This document shows positions 1-9,074 of a stretch of DNA of 64,000 bases, in pieces. Where the stretch lies: the NCBI GenBank assembly GCA_016281015.1, contig JAEEHS010000020.1, positions 26,297-90,296 on the forward strand, written 5' to 3'. A program made the position numbers and the translations under genes. The stretch's first letter is position 1. Each line of letters begins with the position of its first letter. Under the pieces are notes generated by a model that searched no databases, had not been told where the DNA came from, and worked only from the letters and a program-made list of their open reading frames with translations. This DNA comes from Bacteroidales bacterium. Lineage in GTDB: Bacteria; Bacteroidota; Bacteroidia; Bacteroidales; UBA932.

Positions 1-2343
1 GGCATGTCCAAGATCAACTATAATGGAAAGGCTGGCTGGCAGAGCGTTGCCATGCCGATTGATGTAGTGAGTGACTATGTCACGTATATGAACACGATCA
101 ACCAGGCATCAGCCAATGCCGGTTCAGTAAAACCGTATAGTGAAGACATTATCCGGGAATGGAGAGATCATGCCGGCGTGAATGAAATCTACTGTAATAC
201 AGACTGGTTCAACGAAGTCTTTCGTCCGTCTTTCCTTCAAGAACATAACCTGCAGGCTTCTGGCGGGACCAAAAGCGTCAAGTATCTGGTTTCCGTTGGA
301 TATCTCCAGAACGAGGGTACGATGGAAGGCACCGGATATAAGCGGTATTCCGTCCGGGCTAACATAGGCGCGGATGTCACAAAGTGGCTGAAACTAACCG
401 CCAATATCAACGGCTATTATGGCCGTAAGAATGCCATTGAAGTGTCCCAGGCCATGGCGTCCATTTCCAATTCTTCGCCGGGTACCCTTCCCAGAAGCAG
501 CGATGGGCGCTTTGGCGGCGAATGGGCTCCGGGCGGTAATGCTCAAGCCGGTAATATCTTTGCTGCCAACTCAGCCTACGACAAAATACAGTCCAACTAC
601 AAGATTAACGGGAAACTGGGACTGGATATCAAGTTCCTTCCGAATCTAATCTGGCACAACAGCGTCGCCGGTAACGGCAATTTCTATGTGCTTCGCCAGA
701 TGAACTATCCGGATGTCGTAATGTGGGACTTGAAGAACAATGCGACTTTAATAACGACAGGTACGACCTCTAATCAGTTGACAGAGCAAAACGGCTTTAC
801 ATACGCGCTTTTCCTGGATTCTTTCTTGACTTGGGATGTGCTTGTGCAATCCCCGTCGCATAACCTTTCCGTCACAATTGGCTACAATCAGGAGTACAAC
901 AATTATCATTATACCTATGCGCAGGCTATGGACGTATTGAGTGCTTCCACGCCTACGATGGATGCGGCGGCTACGCCATCTGCTATGAAAGGGAACAGTA
1001 CTGACAGTGCTGTCCAATCTGTCTTCGGCAGAATAAACTATGATTGGAAGGGACGCTACCTGGTTGAAGCCAATGCCCGCGCGGACGGTTCTTCTCGCTT
1101 TGCCCCCGGACATCGCTGGGGATTCTTCCCTTCTTTTTCGGCTGCATGGCGGATTTCGGAAGAGCCGTGGTTCCAAGTCCCTCATTTGGATAATCTGAAA
1201 CTTCGCGCCTCATGGGGAAAGTTAGGCAACAATGCCGTTGGTGACTATGCCACTCAACTGATGTATGAGCGTCGGAGTTATGTGTTTAACGGGAAAACGG
1301 TACCCGGTGCAGGCGTGAGCGCCATCGTAAATGATGCTCTGGTCTGGGAAAGTACAGCCATGACCAATGCTGGTATCGACTTGAGTGCCTTTACGGGGCG
1401 TCTGAACTGGACCATAGACGCATTCAACAAGCTTACGAATGACATTCTCATCAGAGCAGCGATTCCGGGAGTTTTTGGCCGCCTGGAGGCTCCATACACC
1501 AATGCGGGGCGAGTCAGAAACAGAGGCATCGAAACGGAATTATCTTGGAAGAGCACACTCGCCAGAGATTTTCATTACGGCATTTCTGCGAATTATACCT
1601 ATGTAAAGAATAAAGTAGTGAAATACCATGGAAGCATTCCCACATACAGCGGACAGCGCATTCTATTGGAAGGATATGGTATTTACGACTGGTATGTTCG
1701 GGAGGTGGACTGCATCGCTTCCCAGGAGAAGATAGACCGGATGCTGGCGGACGGATATGTGTTCTATCCATCCACACCCCAGCCGGGAGACTTTATTTAC
1801 AAGGACCAGCAGAAGGAGGGGGAAAAAGGATATAAGGTGATTGACGATGGAGACCGTGTAATCAAAGGCCATTCCTATCCCAGCCATTTCTTCGGACTTA
1901 CATTGAATGCCGCGTGGAAGGGGATCGATTTCTCAATGATGATTAGTGGAGTCGCTGGTATCTCCCAGTACCTGAATGGAACCTGGTATACGAATGTGCT
2001 CAAGAATGGCTCTGTCATCAACAAAAAATTCTTGAATGCCTGGTCACCGTCCAATCCAGATAGCACCATTCCTGCCCTTACCACCAATGATGGCGGCAGA
2101 AACACGGTCAACAACGATTACTGGCTTCAAGATGCATCCTATGCCAAACTTCGCAATCTGACCCTGGGTTATACTTTTCCTGAGAGATGGACCAGTCCGT
2201 TCATCTCGAAGGCGAGAATCTATTTCACGGGAGAAAACCTTTTGACTATCACGCGATTTGAGGGACTGGATCCCGAAAATGGTTCCAGTTCCAATTATCC
2301 CAATGTCTCGAGGTTTATCTTCGGTGTAAGTCTTACATTCTAG
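1..2343 (+). CDS. SusC/RagA-family TonB-linked outer membrane protein, 5' end outside window
   Basis: This is the C-terminal 780 residues of a SusC-type TonB-dependent outer membrane transporter, which imports glycan oligomers captured by its SusD partner. The reading frame is open from base 1, so the N-terminal plug, the carboxypeptidase-like domain and the signal peptide lie upstream. The protein shows the usual alternation of aromatic-rich beta strands. Family-typical pieces include the SVGYLQNEGTMEGTGYKR stretch near the window start, a YLVEANARADGSSRF segment in the middle and WLQDASYAKLRNLTLGY before the last strands. It ends in a terminal Phe (LTF), the usual outer membrane barrel signature. 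The next gene starts 5 bp downstream and is SusD, the standard pairing. Family assignment is firm; the substrate can only be inferred from neighbours. Confidence 0.96.
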   Translation, partial: GMSKINYNGKAGWQSVAMPIDVVSDYVTYMNTINQASANAGSVKPYSEDIIREWRDHAGVNEIYCNTDWFNEVFRPSFLQEHNLQASGGTKSVKYLVSVGYLQNEGTMEGTGYKRYSVRANIGADVTKWLKLTANINGYYGRKNAIEVSQAMASISNSSPGTLPRSSDGRFGGEWAPGGNAQAGNIFAANSAYDKIQSNYKINGKLGLDIKFLPNLIWHNSVAGNGNFYVLRQMNYPDVVMWDLKNNATLITTGTTSNQLTEQNGFTYALFLDSFLTWDVLVQSPSHNLSVTIGYNQEYNNYHYTYAQAMDVLSASTPTMDAAATPSAMKGNSTDSAVQSVFGRINYDWKGRYLVEANARADGSSRFAPGHRWGFFPSFSAAWRISEEPWFQVPHLDNLKLRASWGKLGNNAVGDYATQLMYERRSYVFNGKTVPGAGVSAIVNDALVWESTAMTNAGIDLSAFTGRLNWTIDAFNKLTNDILIRAAIPGVFGRLEAPYTNAGRVRNRGIETELSWKSTLARDFHYGISANYTYVKNKVVKYHGSIPTYSGQRILLEGYGIYDWYVREVDCIASQEKIDRMLADGYVFYPSTPQPGDFIYKDQQKEGEKGYKVIDDGDRVIKGHSYPSHFFGLTLNAAWKGIDFSMMISGVAGISQYLNGTWYTNVLKNGSVINKKFLNAWSPSNPDSTIPALTTNDGGRNTVNNDYWLQDASYAKLRNLTLGYTFPERWTSPFISKARIYFTGENLLTITRFEGLDPENGSSSNYPNVSRFIFGVSLTF

Positions 2344-2348
2344 CGGCA

Positions 2349-4049
2349 ATGATGATGAAACAGATATTCAAACTATCGCTTCTTGTGCTGGTGGCCAGTT
2401 TATCCTCCTGCACAGGCTTTCTTGACACGGCTCCGGAAGACGGGATCGGTTCGCTGGAGATGTGGACGACAAAAGAACATGCGGATCTTGGCGTTGTCGG
2501 AGCGTATTCCCCCATCAAATGCTTCAACATCGGTTCGGATCCGTACAGCCCCGCGGGATGTATTTCAAGCAACGCGATGACCGATACCTATACGAAGTAT
2601 GCTTTTGCCTGGGGAACCGGTTTCGACGATACAGGGTGCCGCTATTTCTGCAACAATTCGGCAACTACGTCCTATGGCATCTTTTCCAACAAATGGCTGG
2701 CGGATTATACGGGCGTCCAGTATTGTAATCTTGCTTTGGACAACCTTCCGCGCATGAAGACCGTGCTGGATGAGGAAACGTTCAATCTTTATATGGGCGA
2801 GGTCCATTTCCTGCGCGCCTTGTATTATTTCGATCTTCTTACCTTTTATAGCGGACACAAGTCTCAGGATCCCGGTGTGCCCCTTTATACTTCGATGCCT
2901 GATTACGATAAGGCCTATCGTCCCAGAAGTACTCCCGCGGATGTGCGGCATCTGATGATTGAAGACCTTCAGGAGGCGGCCGGAAAGCTTCCGTGGCGTT
3001 CTTACGAAAAAGGTCGGGCAAACCGCTGTGCTGCCCTTGTTTTATTGGGTAAAATCTATTTGTATGCAGGGAATTTTGCGCTTGCATCCGATGTTTTTTC
3101 CCTCATCATAGAGGAAAACAGCCATAGTGCGGACAAGTATTCGCTTTATTCGGATTATGCCGAACTCTTTACACAGAAGGGGGAGGACAATAATGAGAGC
3201 GTGCTGGTTATTGATTGTGTGAATACTTATGGCAATGGGAGCCGCTTAGACCTGCTGTACTCCAATCGTAGCGCCAATTGTGCCGGCACGAATACCTCTA
3301 TCCCGACCAAAGAACTTGTGGACAGTTACTTGATGGCTGACGGCAGTAAGTACAACGGCGTAGCTCCAGACTGGAGCAACCGAGATGCGGTAAACAATTT
3401 CTTTGCCTCCCGCGATCCACGACTGGATGCAAGCATCATCCGTCCTTATGGACTTTTCGTCGGGAAGGACAACATAACCTACGAATACCGGGCGCCGTAT
3501 GATACCAGGACGGCCCCATACGCTTGTATGCGTTCCAACCACAGTTCCAATACCAACTATTGTTGGAGAAAATTCTGCAACGAGGGGAACGAAACGACCA
3601 TACGGCGTCATTCCGGAATCGACATCCCGTTGATCCGTTGGGCTGATGTGCTGTTGTTGTATGCGGAATCCGTCAATGAGTCTTCTGGTCCTTCCGCGGA
3701 GGTTTTCGACGCATTGGATGCCGTGCGGAGAAGAGCCCACATGCCCATCGTATCCCGCCAGGGAGACCAGAGCGTCGTGCGTCAATTGATACGGGATGAG
3801 CGTGTTTATGAATTGGCTGGCGAAGGCCATCTGTACCCGGATTGGCAGCGCTGGTTCGCCCACAATGACAGCGACTTTGATTATGAGGCCCTTACCAACC
3901 AAAACATACTTGGCTACGATGGCGTTCCCCTTGCACTTACCCAAGTGTCGACACGCAATTTCACCAAGAGGAACTGGCGTTATGCCATACCCCAGTCCGA
4001 AATCGATGTCAATCCCGCGCTTGTACAAAGCGAAGGGTGGGGAAATTAA
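2349..4049 (+). CDS. SusD/RagB-family nutrient-binding outer membrane lipoprotein
   Basis: This is a 566-residue SusD-like surface lipoprotein that acts as the lid of the SusC transporter and binds glycan. The N-terminus has a lipoprotein signal with the lipobox LSSC, followed by the family-typical FLDTAPEDG. The alpha-helical TPR region holds an EVHFLRALYYFDLL segment, and the second half has the family hallmark of an LIRWADVLLLYAESVNE helix followed by DALDAVRRRA and a late IRDERVYELAGEGHLYPDWQRW segment. The end, YAIPQSEIDVNPALVQSEGW, is typical. Three consecutive ATG codons at 2349-2357 make the exact start uncertain by up to two codons. It lies 5 bp after the SusC gene and 12 bp before the next lipoprotein gene, so it is probably co-transcribed. 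Confidence 0.96.
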   Translation: MMMKQIFKLSLLVLVASLSSCTGFLDTAPEDGIGSLEMWTTKEHADLGVVGAYSPIKCFNIGSDPYSPAGCISSNAMTDTYTKYAFAWGTGFDDTGCRYFCNNSATTSYGIFSNKWLADYTGVQYCNLALDNLPRMKTVLDEETFNLYMGEVHFLRALYYFDLLTFYSGHKSQDPGVPLYTSMPDYDKAYRPRSTPADVRHLMIEDLQEAAGKLPWRSYEKGRANRCAALVLLGKIYLYAGNFALASDVFSLIIEENSHSADKYSLYSDYAELFTQKGEDNNESVLVIDCVNTYGNGSRLDLLYSNRSANCAGTNTSIPTKELVDSYLMADGSKYNGVAPDWSNRDAVNNFFASRDPRLDASIIRPYGLFVGKDNITYEYRAPYDTRTAPYACMRSNHSSNTNYCWRKFCNEGNETTIRRHSGIDIPLIRWADVLLLYAESVNESSGPSAEVFDALDAVRRRAHMPIVSRQGDQSVVRQLIRDERVYELAGEGHLYPDWQRWFAHNDSDFDYEALTNQNILGYDGVPLALTQVSTRNFTKRNWRYAIPQSEIDVNPALVQSEGWGN

Positions 4050-4061
4050 AACGGATACGAC

Positions 4062-6062
4062 ATGAAGAGACTATTTAGAATCATGATGTTACCGCTCTTT
4101 CTGATTGCGGGGTGTACGGATTCAATCGCGGTGCTTCCTGCGGAAAAAGGGGAGCCGGGTTTTAACAAAGACCCACGCACAGACGATCTCTGGATTCAGG
4201 TGAACGCCAGTGACGATGGTTTTGATACCACGTATTATTTCGATTTCATCCTGTCGGCCTGCCACCTGGGGATGGATGTGAAATACATAAAAGTCGCGTT
4301 GCAAAGGTTCAGCGACCAGCAAGTAAAGGAGCTTCCGGACCTGGGGAAGGTACCCCGGACCGTAGGAGGTGATTTCAGCGATGAAAACAATATTGAATTC
4401 GCCCTTGAACTTGCCTGCCCTGCCCTTATTGAATACTATGGCGGATGGCCGGAGGATGTCAAGCAGCTCTTCGACGAATTCGTGGACCGGGCGCTGTATG
4501 CTTCGTGGAACCACGACAATGTGGCGGTCAGCTATTCGAATATCTATATCATGCGCACGTGGAATATGATTGCGCTCGGGGAGAATCTGCGTTCAGACAG
4601 GACCTGGGGGGTAGATCACAAGTTGACACCGGAGCAGATTGCCCAGAAGGGGTACTCCATGTTGAACGCGTTCTATGATTTTCTCTGTAAATGGGGCATC
4701 CATGAGCACAACTCTCCCACATACACGGGTGTTCAGGCGGAGTGTATCGGTTATTTGGCCAAATACACCAAGAATGGAGCCGCACGAGCCGTGGCGCAGA
4801 AATGCAAGGATTATATTTCGCTTAGTATTTTTGCCAACTATTTCACGCCTGGTAACGTGTCGAGCGGAGCGATGTCGCGCTGCTATTACCGCGGGTCGAG
4901 CGGTGGAAAGATTGACCAGCTTGCCGGTGGCTTGATCAACGGATATGGTATGTACTGGTACAATCAACTGGCTGCCTGGGAGCCATCTTCTTCCGACAGA
5001 ACCATCAATGCGACGTACCCAAGACTCGTAGCCTATACCTTCGGTCCGGAAATGGGCCAGGATGCTGCCGGGAAGGATTTCTATGCGATGAATGCCATCA
5101 ATTACATCGACAGGAAATACTCCATCAGCAGCGCAGGACACCACTATACCGGCAATGGAACCGAAAAGACACTAAGTGTTGTGGTCGCCGGAGATGCCCA
5201 CCGTTCGATCATCAATTATTCGCACTATATGGAAGGGCGAAACGACCCCTTTGGGCGTAGTAATTACGGCTCCCATGCGTGGACCTGTTTCCGCGATGCA
5301 TACGCCCGTTCCCAACACGACAATGAATTTGTGGCACTTCAGGCCGGTAATGGACGGGATAATCCGCCATCGGCTTCCAATCTCCGCTCTCATATTATCG
5401 TCCCTGGTACTTATGTGGATGAAATGTGGGTAGGAAATGATCGTATCCTTGACTGGTTTGCGATGAGCGGCGATGCAAAGGCACTGAATACAGATAGCGG
5501 CCGCACCTATTTCTGCCGGATTGAGGATATCGTCGTTTCCATTCGATATCTGTTTACTTTCGGGACGGATGGAAAGGCAAAAACACCGCTTCTTACCTAC
5601 GATTCCAACAATTCCGCTTATGTTTATGGCACGGCGCTGCGTATCACGACGGAACTCAAGGCAACAACGCCCACTGTGGACGAGCTCGGCGGCGTGATTA
5701 TGTGGTGGCGGGTGGACAAAGGGATTGATACGGACGAAAAATTCGCAACGCTTCGCGAGCGTATCATGTCTGCAGAAGTCCATGCTCCAGAGCAAAAGGT
5801 ATATACGGAAGGGGATGAACTTGAGTGCTACGTGCTTACTCCCGAAGGCATTAAACTCGGTATCAAAGGCAATTTTGGTAAGGCTGCCCATTATAACAGG
5901 TGGATTTATGCCGATCAGGAACCTGAATATACCAAAGAAGCCTATTGGTATTTTGACCAGAAAGAGGCTTATGGAAGCAGTATTGATTTTAGCGATCGCT
6001 CCCAGGCGTATTATTCCATTAACGGGAAAGATGTAGGACTTGGAATCACCGGACAATTATGA
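4062..6062 (+). CDS. Large lipoprotein of unassigned family, candidate alpha/alpha-toroid polysaccharide lyase or hydrolase
   Basis: This is a 666-residue lipoprotein (signal to FLIAGC, Cys at about residue 18). I do not recognise a family with confidence. The first half (to about residue 330) reads as alpha-helical repeats, with segments such as IEFALELACPALIEYYGG and a conserved-looking H-E-H-N-S-P-T-Y patch at about residues 214-221. That His/Asn/Tyr pattern resembles the active-site helix layout of alpha/alpha-toroid polysaccharide lyases. The second half is beta-rich, with many His and Tyr (SAGHHYTGNG at about 350-360) and a Trp-rich stretch VIMWWRVDKG, as in the beta-sandwich module that follows such toroids. 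It sits between susD and the SUMF1 gene, where PULs often put lyases or glycan-binding proteins. Export and PUL membership are clear. Lyase activity is inference. Confidence 0.6.
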   Translation: MKRLFRIMMLPLFLIAGCTDSIAVLPAEKGEPGFNKDPRTDDLWIQVNASDDGFDTTYYFDFILSACHLGMDVKYIKVALQRFSDQQVKELPDLGKVPRTVGGDFSDENNIEFALELACPALIEYYGGWPEDVKQLFDEFVDRALYASWNHDNVAVSYSNIYIMRTWNMIALGENLRSDRTWGVDHKLTPEQIAQKGYSMLNAFYDFLCKWGIHEHNSPTYTGVQAECIGYLAKYTKNGAARAVAQKCKDYISLSIFANYFTPGNVSSGAMSRCYYRGSSGGKIDQLAGGLINGYGMYWYNQLAAWEPSSSDRTINATYPRLVAYTFGPEMGQDAAGKDFYAMNAINYIDRKYSISSAGHHYTGNGTEKTLSVVVAGDAHRSIINYSHYMEGRNDPFGRSNYGSHAWTCFRDAYARSQHDNEFVALQAGNGRDNPPSASNLRSHIIVPGTYVDEMWVGNDRILDWFAMSGDAKALNTDSGRTYFCRIEDIVVSIRYLFTFGTDGKAKTPLLTYDSNNSAYVYGTALRITTELKATTPTVDELGGVIMWWRVDKGIDTDEKFATLRERIMSAEVHAPEQKVYTEGDELECYVLTPEGIKLGIKGNFGKAAHYNRWIYADQEPEYTKEAYWYFDQKEAYGSSIDFSDRSQAYYSINGKDVGLGITGQL

Positions 6063-7903
6063 CAAGGAACAATATGAAATACAGATTCTTTTGGATATTA
6101 TTGCCTTTGGTGGCCTGTATGATGTCATGTCAGCAGGCGGAAGAAGATTCTCTTCCGACGGTGGAGACCCTTCCGGTCGTTTCTGCCACCAGTTCCACGG
6201 CTGTCCTGCATGGGGCGACAAGCGGAGGCACGAAAAATATGCTTTGTCGAGGGGTCTGCTTCTCTTCTTCGGAAGTGTTTTCTTTCGGAGACAGCCCCTG
6301 TGTCTCTACCGATGCCGGCGAGGGGGAGTTCTCCCTCAAGACATACGAACTGATACCGAAACATCCTTATTTTATGAAGGCTTTTGCCGTGATGGCAGAC
6401 GGGACTGTCATCTACGGAAAGCAGATGACTTTTTCCACGACGGACTTCCAATTGCCCAGTGTAAGCATGACAGGGGTGACGGATATCTATGCCAGTGAAG
6501 CCACGCTGAATGCTACGCTTGACGACGAGGGGGATTATCCTGTGACGGGAAGGGGATTTGTCTATACCTCCAACACAAGTGTCACACTGGAAATCGGGGC
6601 CGATGGTGTAAAATCTGTTCTGGGTGGTGTCTCCGGGAACAATTTCAGTGCTACTATAGCAGATTTGGCTGTGGCAACGACATACCGGGTCCGAGCCTAT
6701 GCGATGACGGAAAACGGTGCCGGCTATTCAGAAGAGCTGTCATTCGCTACTCCGGATATCAAACCGGTGTTGTTCGCCGATATTGAAGTGCTGGAAAACA
6801 CCTATTCCTCACTGAAAATCCGCAGCGCGGTGACAGATCCCCAGGGGAACACCATCATCTCCAGCGGTTTCTGCTGGTCCTCGACCAACAAGATACCTAC
6901 GGTCAAGAATGCATCCTTCGAGGCACTGGATGCTACATTCACCCTCTCCTTCAGCGATGCGGTCCCTGCAAAGGTCTATTATGTCAGGCCTTATGCAGAA
7001 ACAGTTGAGACCGGTACGCAATATGGACCTGTGTCCAAGCTCCGCGTCGTTACCTACGACTGCGAGGGCGGCATGGTAAAAGTGGTGCCGGTCAACCCTG
7101 TGTTCATAGGGTGGCTCGGCGACTATGATCAGCCGTCCATGCCGGCCAAGTATTCCCAGGCCCATGACGGGGAGTTCAATGTCAACCAGAGTGTCGGAAA
7201 GAATGCTACGCCAACTCCTTCACAGGCAACGCTTTCTCCCTATTGTATTGCGAAATACGAAGTTACCAATAAGTGGTTCTGTGAATTCCTCAATGCATAT
7301 GGAAGTTCGGTCGTCAAAGACGGCACCTGGAAAGGAGAAGCGATTCTGTTTGATGCATATACCGACATCTTCTATGCGGACGGCAAATGGCAAGTGGATC
7401 CGCAATATGTCAATTGTCCTGCGACCGGTGTCAGTTTCTATGGTGCGGAAGCGTTCTGCCGTTTCTTCGGGGGATATCTTCCTACGGAGGCCCAGTGGGA
7501 GGTCGCAGCCCGTGGCAACGTTTATTCGAATGACCCGGCCGTGCCGATGTATCGTTACAGTGGCAGCAATGACCTCAACGACATTGCTGTATGGGCGAAT
7601 GGAACCGCTCGTCTACGTTGCGAGGACGTCGGGCAGTATCGTCCCAACCAACTCGGCCTTTATGATATGTCCGGCAATGCCCAGGAAATGACTTCATCGT
7701 GGTACGTCAATTATTCGGCCACTTATAAAGAGTCTGCGATGCCTTCCAATAAACTGATTGTGATTCGTGGAGGACGAGCACAACGAGGTGTGACGAGTAC
7801 CTTCCAGTGCTGTTCCAGGGATGCCTATGCGATTACCGGAACAGTGACGTACAGCAATTATATCGGTTTCCGTTTTGCCTGTGATCCGGAAGATGAGGAT
7901 TAA
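6059..7903 (+). CDS. Lipoprotein with fibronectin-like repeats and a C-terminal SUMF1 (FGE-sulfatase) domain
   Basis: This 614-residue lipoprotein has the lipobox CMMSC. Residues of about 30-330 form beta-rich repeats that recur with the phrases 'ATSSTAVLHG', 'SEATLNATL' and 'YRVRAYAMTENG', typical of fibronectin type III-like modules. The C-terminal 240 residues are a SUMF1 domain: YCIAKYEVTN, LPTEAQWEVAARGN (about 474-487), GLYDMSGNAQEM (about 533), IRGGRA (about 570) and YIGFRFACD at the end. The formylglycine-generating cysteine pair of true FGE is not in the expected place: the region after RGG reads QRGVTSTFQCC. An enzymatic sulfatase-activating role is therefore unlikely, and glycan binding or a structural surface role is more plausible. 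The start overlaps the stop of the preceding gene by 4 bp (ATGA); a second in-frame ATG lies at 6074. Confidence 0.82.
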   Translation: MTRNNMKYRFFWILLPLVACMMSCQQAEEDSLPTVETLPVVSATSSTAVLHGATSGGTKNMLCRGVCFSSSEVFSFGDSPCVSTDAGEGEFSLKTYELIPKHPYFMKAFAVMADGTVIYGKQMTFSTTDFQLPSVSMTGVTDIYASEATLNATLDDEGDYPVTGRGFVYTSNTSVTLEIGADGVKSVLGGVSGNNFSATIADLAVATTYRVRAYAMTENGAGYSEELSFATPDIKPVLFADIEVLENTYSSLKIRSAVTDPQGNTIISSGFCWSSTNKIPTVKNASFEALDATFTLSFSDAVPAKVYYVRPYAETVETGTQYGPVSKLRVVTYDCEGGMVKVVPVNPVFIGWLGDYDQPSMPAKYSQAHDGEFNVNQSVGKNATPTPSQATLSPYCIAKYEVTNKWFCEFLNAYGSSVVKDGTWKGEAILFDAYTDIFYADGKWQVDPQYVNCPATGVSFYGAEAFCRFFGGYLPTEAQWEVAARGNVYSNDPAVPMYRYSGSNDLNDIAVWANGTARLRCEDVGQYRPNQLGLYDMSGNAQEMTSSWYVNYSATYKESAMPSNKLIVIRGGRAQRGVTSTFQCCSRDAYAITGTVTYSNYIGFRFACDPEDED

Positions 7904-9056
7904 GCGGCTCATACAGGTTTCGCTCTTGTTGGTGTGGATTACGTCTTACGCCTTTGGCGCAGGACGGAAAGCGGTATGTACTCCGGAAAGCGTCTATGAC
8001 TTGACCATCCGTCGGGATGTTACACCGGAGAAGTTTGTGTACAACTGGCGGGACGCCGTGTTGATGAAGGCACTGATTGACATGTCCCGGCGTGACGAAG
8101 CCAGACGTCCGGAGATAGAGGCGTATGTGGCCGATGTAATGACCCGGCTTGCCCCTAGTGCACATGGCCGTCATCCTAATGGCGTAGCTGCCGGCATCGG
8201 TTTCTCATTCCTGCAGGAAATCGGCCGGAATACACCGCAAACCGATGAGGCGCTGCGGAGAGTTCTCGTCCAGTATAAGGAGATTCCCCGTGCAGAAAAC
8301 GGCGCCTGTTCTCATCGGGGAAACCGTGTTGAACTGTGGGATGACAGTCTTTATATGCTGGAAATCTTCCTGTTGCAGTGTTACCGATCCAGCGGTGACT
8401 GGGCTTATGTCACAGAATGCGTCAATCAGGTGTTGACCCATGCTGCCTATCTTCGGGATGCTAAGACAGGACTCTGGTATCACGGCTGGTCTCAGACCCG
8501 GGATGTCCTGGAGGACGGGTGCTGCCAGAGGGGGTGGAATGCAAATCCCCTTCAGCGCAATGATGAATTCTGGGGAAGGGGAAATGGCTGGGTGGCCATG
8601 ACGCTGGTTGATCTATTGGAAGTCCTTCCGAAGGATACATCGCATTATGATGAAATCAAGGAGATGTATCTTTCCATGATGCAGTATCTTCGTTGTCGGC
8701 AGGATGGCTGTAGCGGGGCGTGGCGCCAGCTGCCGGCACGGCCTCCTGTCCGGGCGAATTTCCCGGAGAGTTCCTGTACGGCTATGTTTGCCTATGCCAT
8801 GGCAAAGGGAGAAAGGCTGGGGCTGTTGCCTTTCCAGTATAAGGCGATGGCCCGTAAGGCGTATACCTGGCTTTCGAATGAATGCCTGCCATTTTCCGAG
8901 GATACGGCTTCTGAACGGACCGGTCTTTTGGGCGTTTGTGAGGGGACTTGCATCGGTGACAGGGATTACTATTATTCCAGACATCGGACCGGCGGACAGA
9001 CTTATGCGACAGGCGCTTTCCTGATGCTATATAACGAATTGAATAATAATCAATAA
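7893..9056 (+). CDS. GH105-type unsaturated rhamnogalacturonyl/glucuronyl hydrolase (YteR-like)
   Basis: This enzyme of about 387 residues belongs to the GH88/GH105 group. It hydrates and removes the 4,5-unsaturated uronic acid that polysaccharide lyases leave at the non-reducing end of pectic or related oligosaccharides. Visible hallmarks are LWDDSLYM (catalytic-type Asp pair at about 150-151), LWYHGWSQ, EFWGRGNGWVAMTLVDLLE and the late FPESSCTAMFAYAMAKG helix of the alpha/alpha-barrel. The first 23 residues look like a cleavable signal peptide ending in FGAG, so it is probably periplasmic. I chose the ATG at 7893 because it starts the signal peptide directly; an upstream in-frame ATG at 7875 would add six residues. 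It overlaps the preceding gene by 11 bp. Its presence implies that a lyase acts on the same glycan. Confidence 0.93.
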   Translation: MRIKRLIQVSLLLVWITSYAFGAGRKAVCTPESVYDLTIRRDVTPEKFVYNWRDAVLMKALIDMSRRDEARRPEIEAYVADVMTRLAPSAHGRHPNGVAAGIGFSFLQEIGRNTPQTDEALRRVLVQYKEIPRAENGACSHRGNRVELWDDSLYMLEIFLLQCYRSSGDWAYVTECVNQVLTHAAYLRDAKTGLWYHGWSQTRDVLEDGCCQRGWNANPLQRNDEFWGRGNGWVAMTLVDLLEVLPKDTSHYDEIKEMYLSMMQYLRCRQDGCSGAWRQLPARPPVRANFPESSCTAMFAYAMAKGERLGLLPFQYKAMARKAYTWLSNECLPFSEDTASERTGLLGVCEGTCIGDRDYYYSRHRTGGQTYATGAFLMLYNELNNNQ

Positions 9057-9074
9057 CCAAATAATTAATCATTT

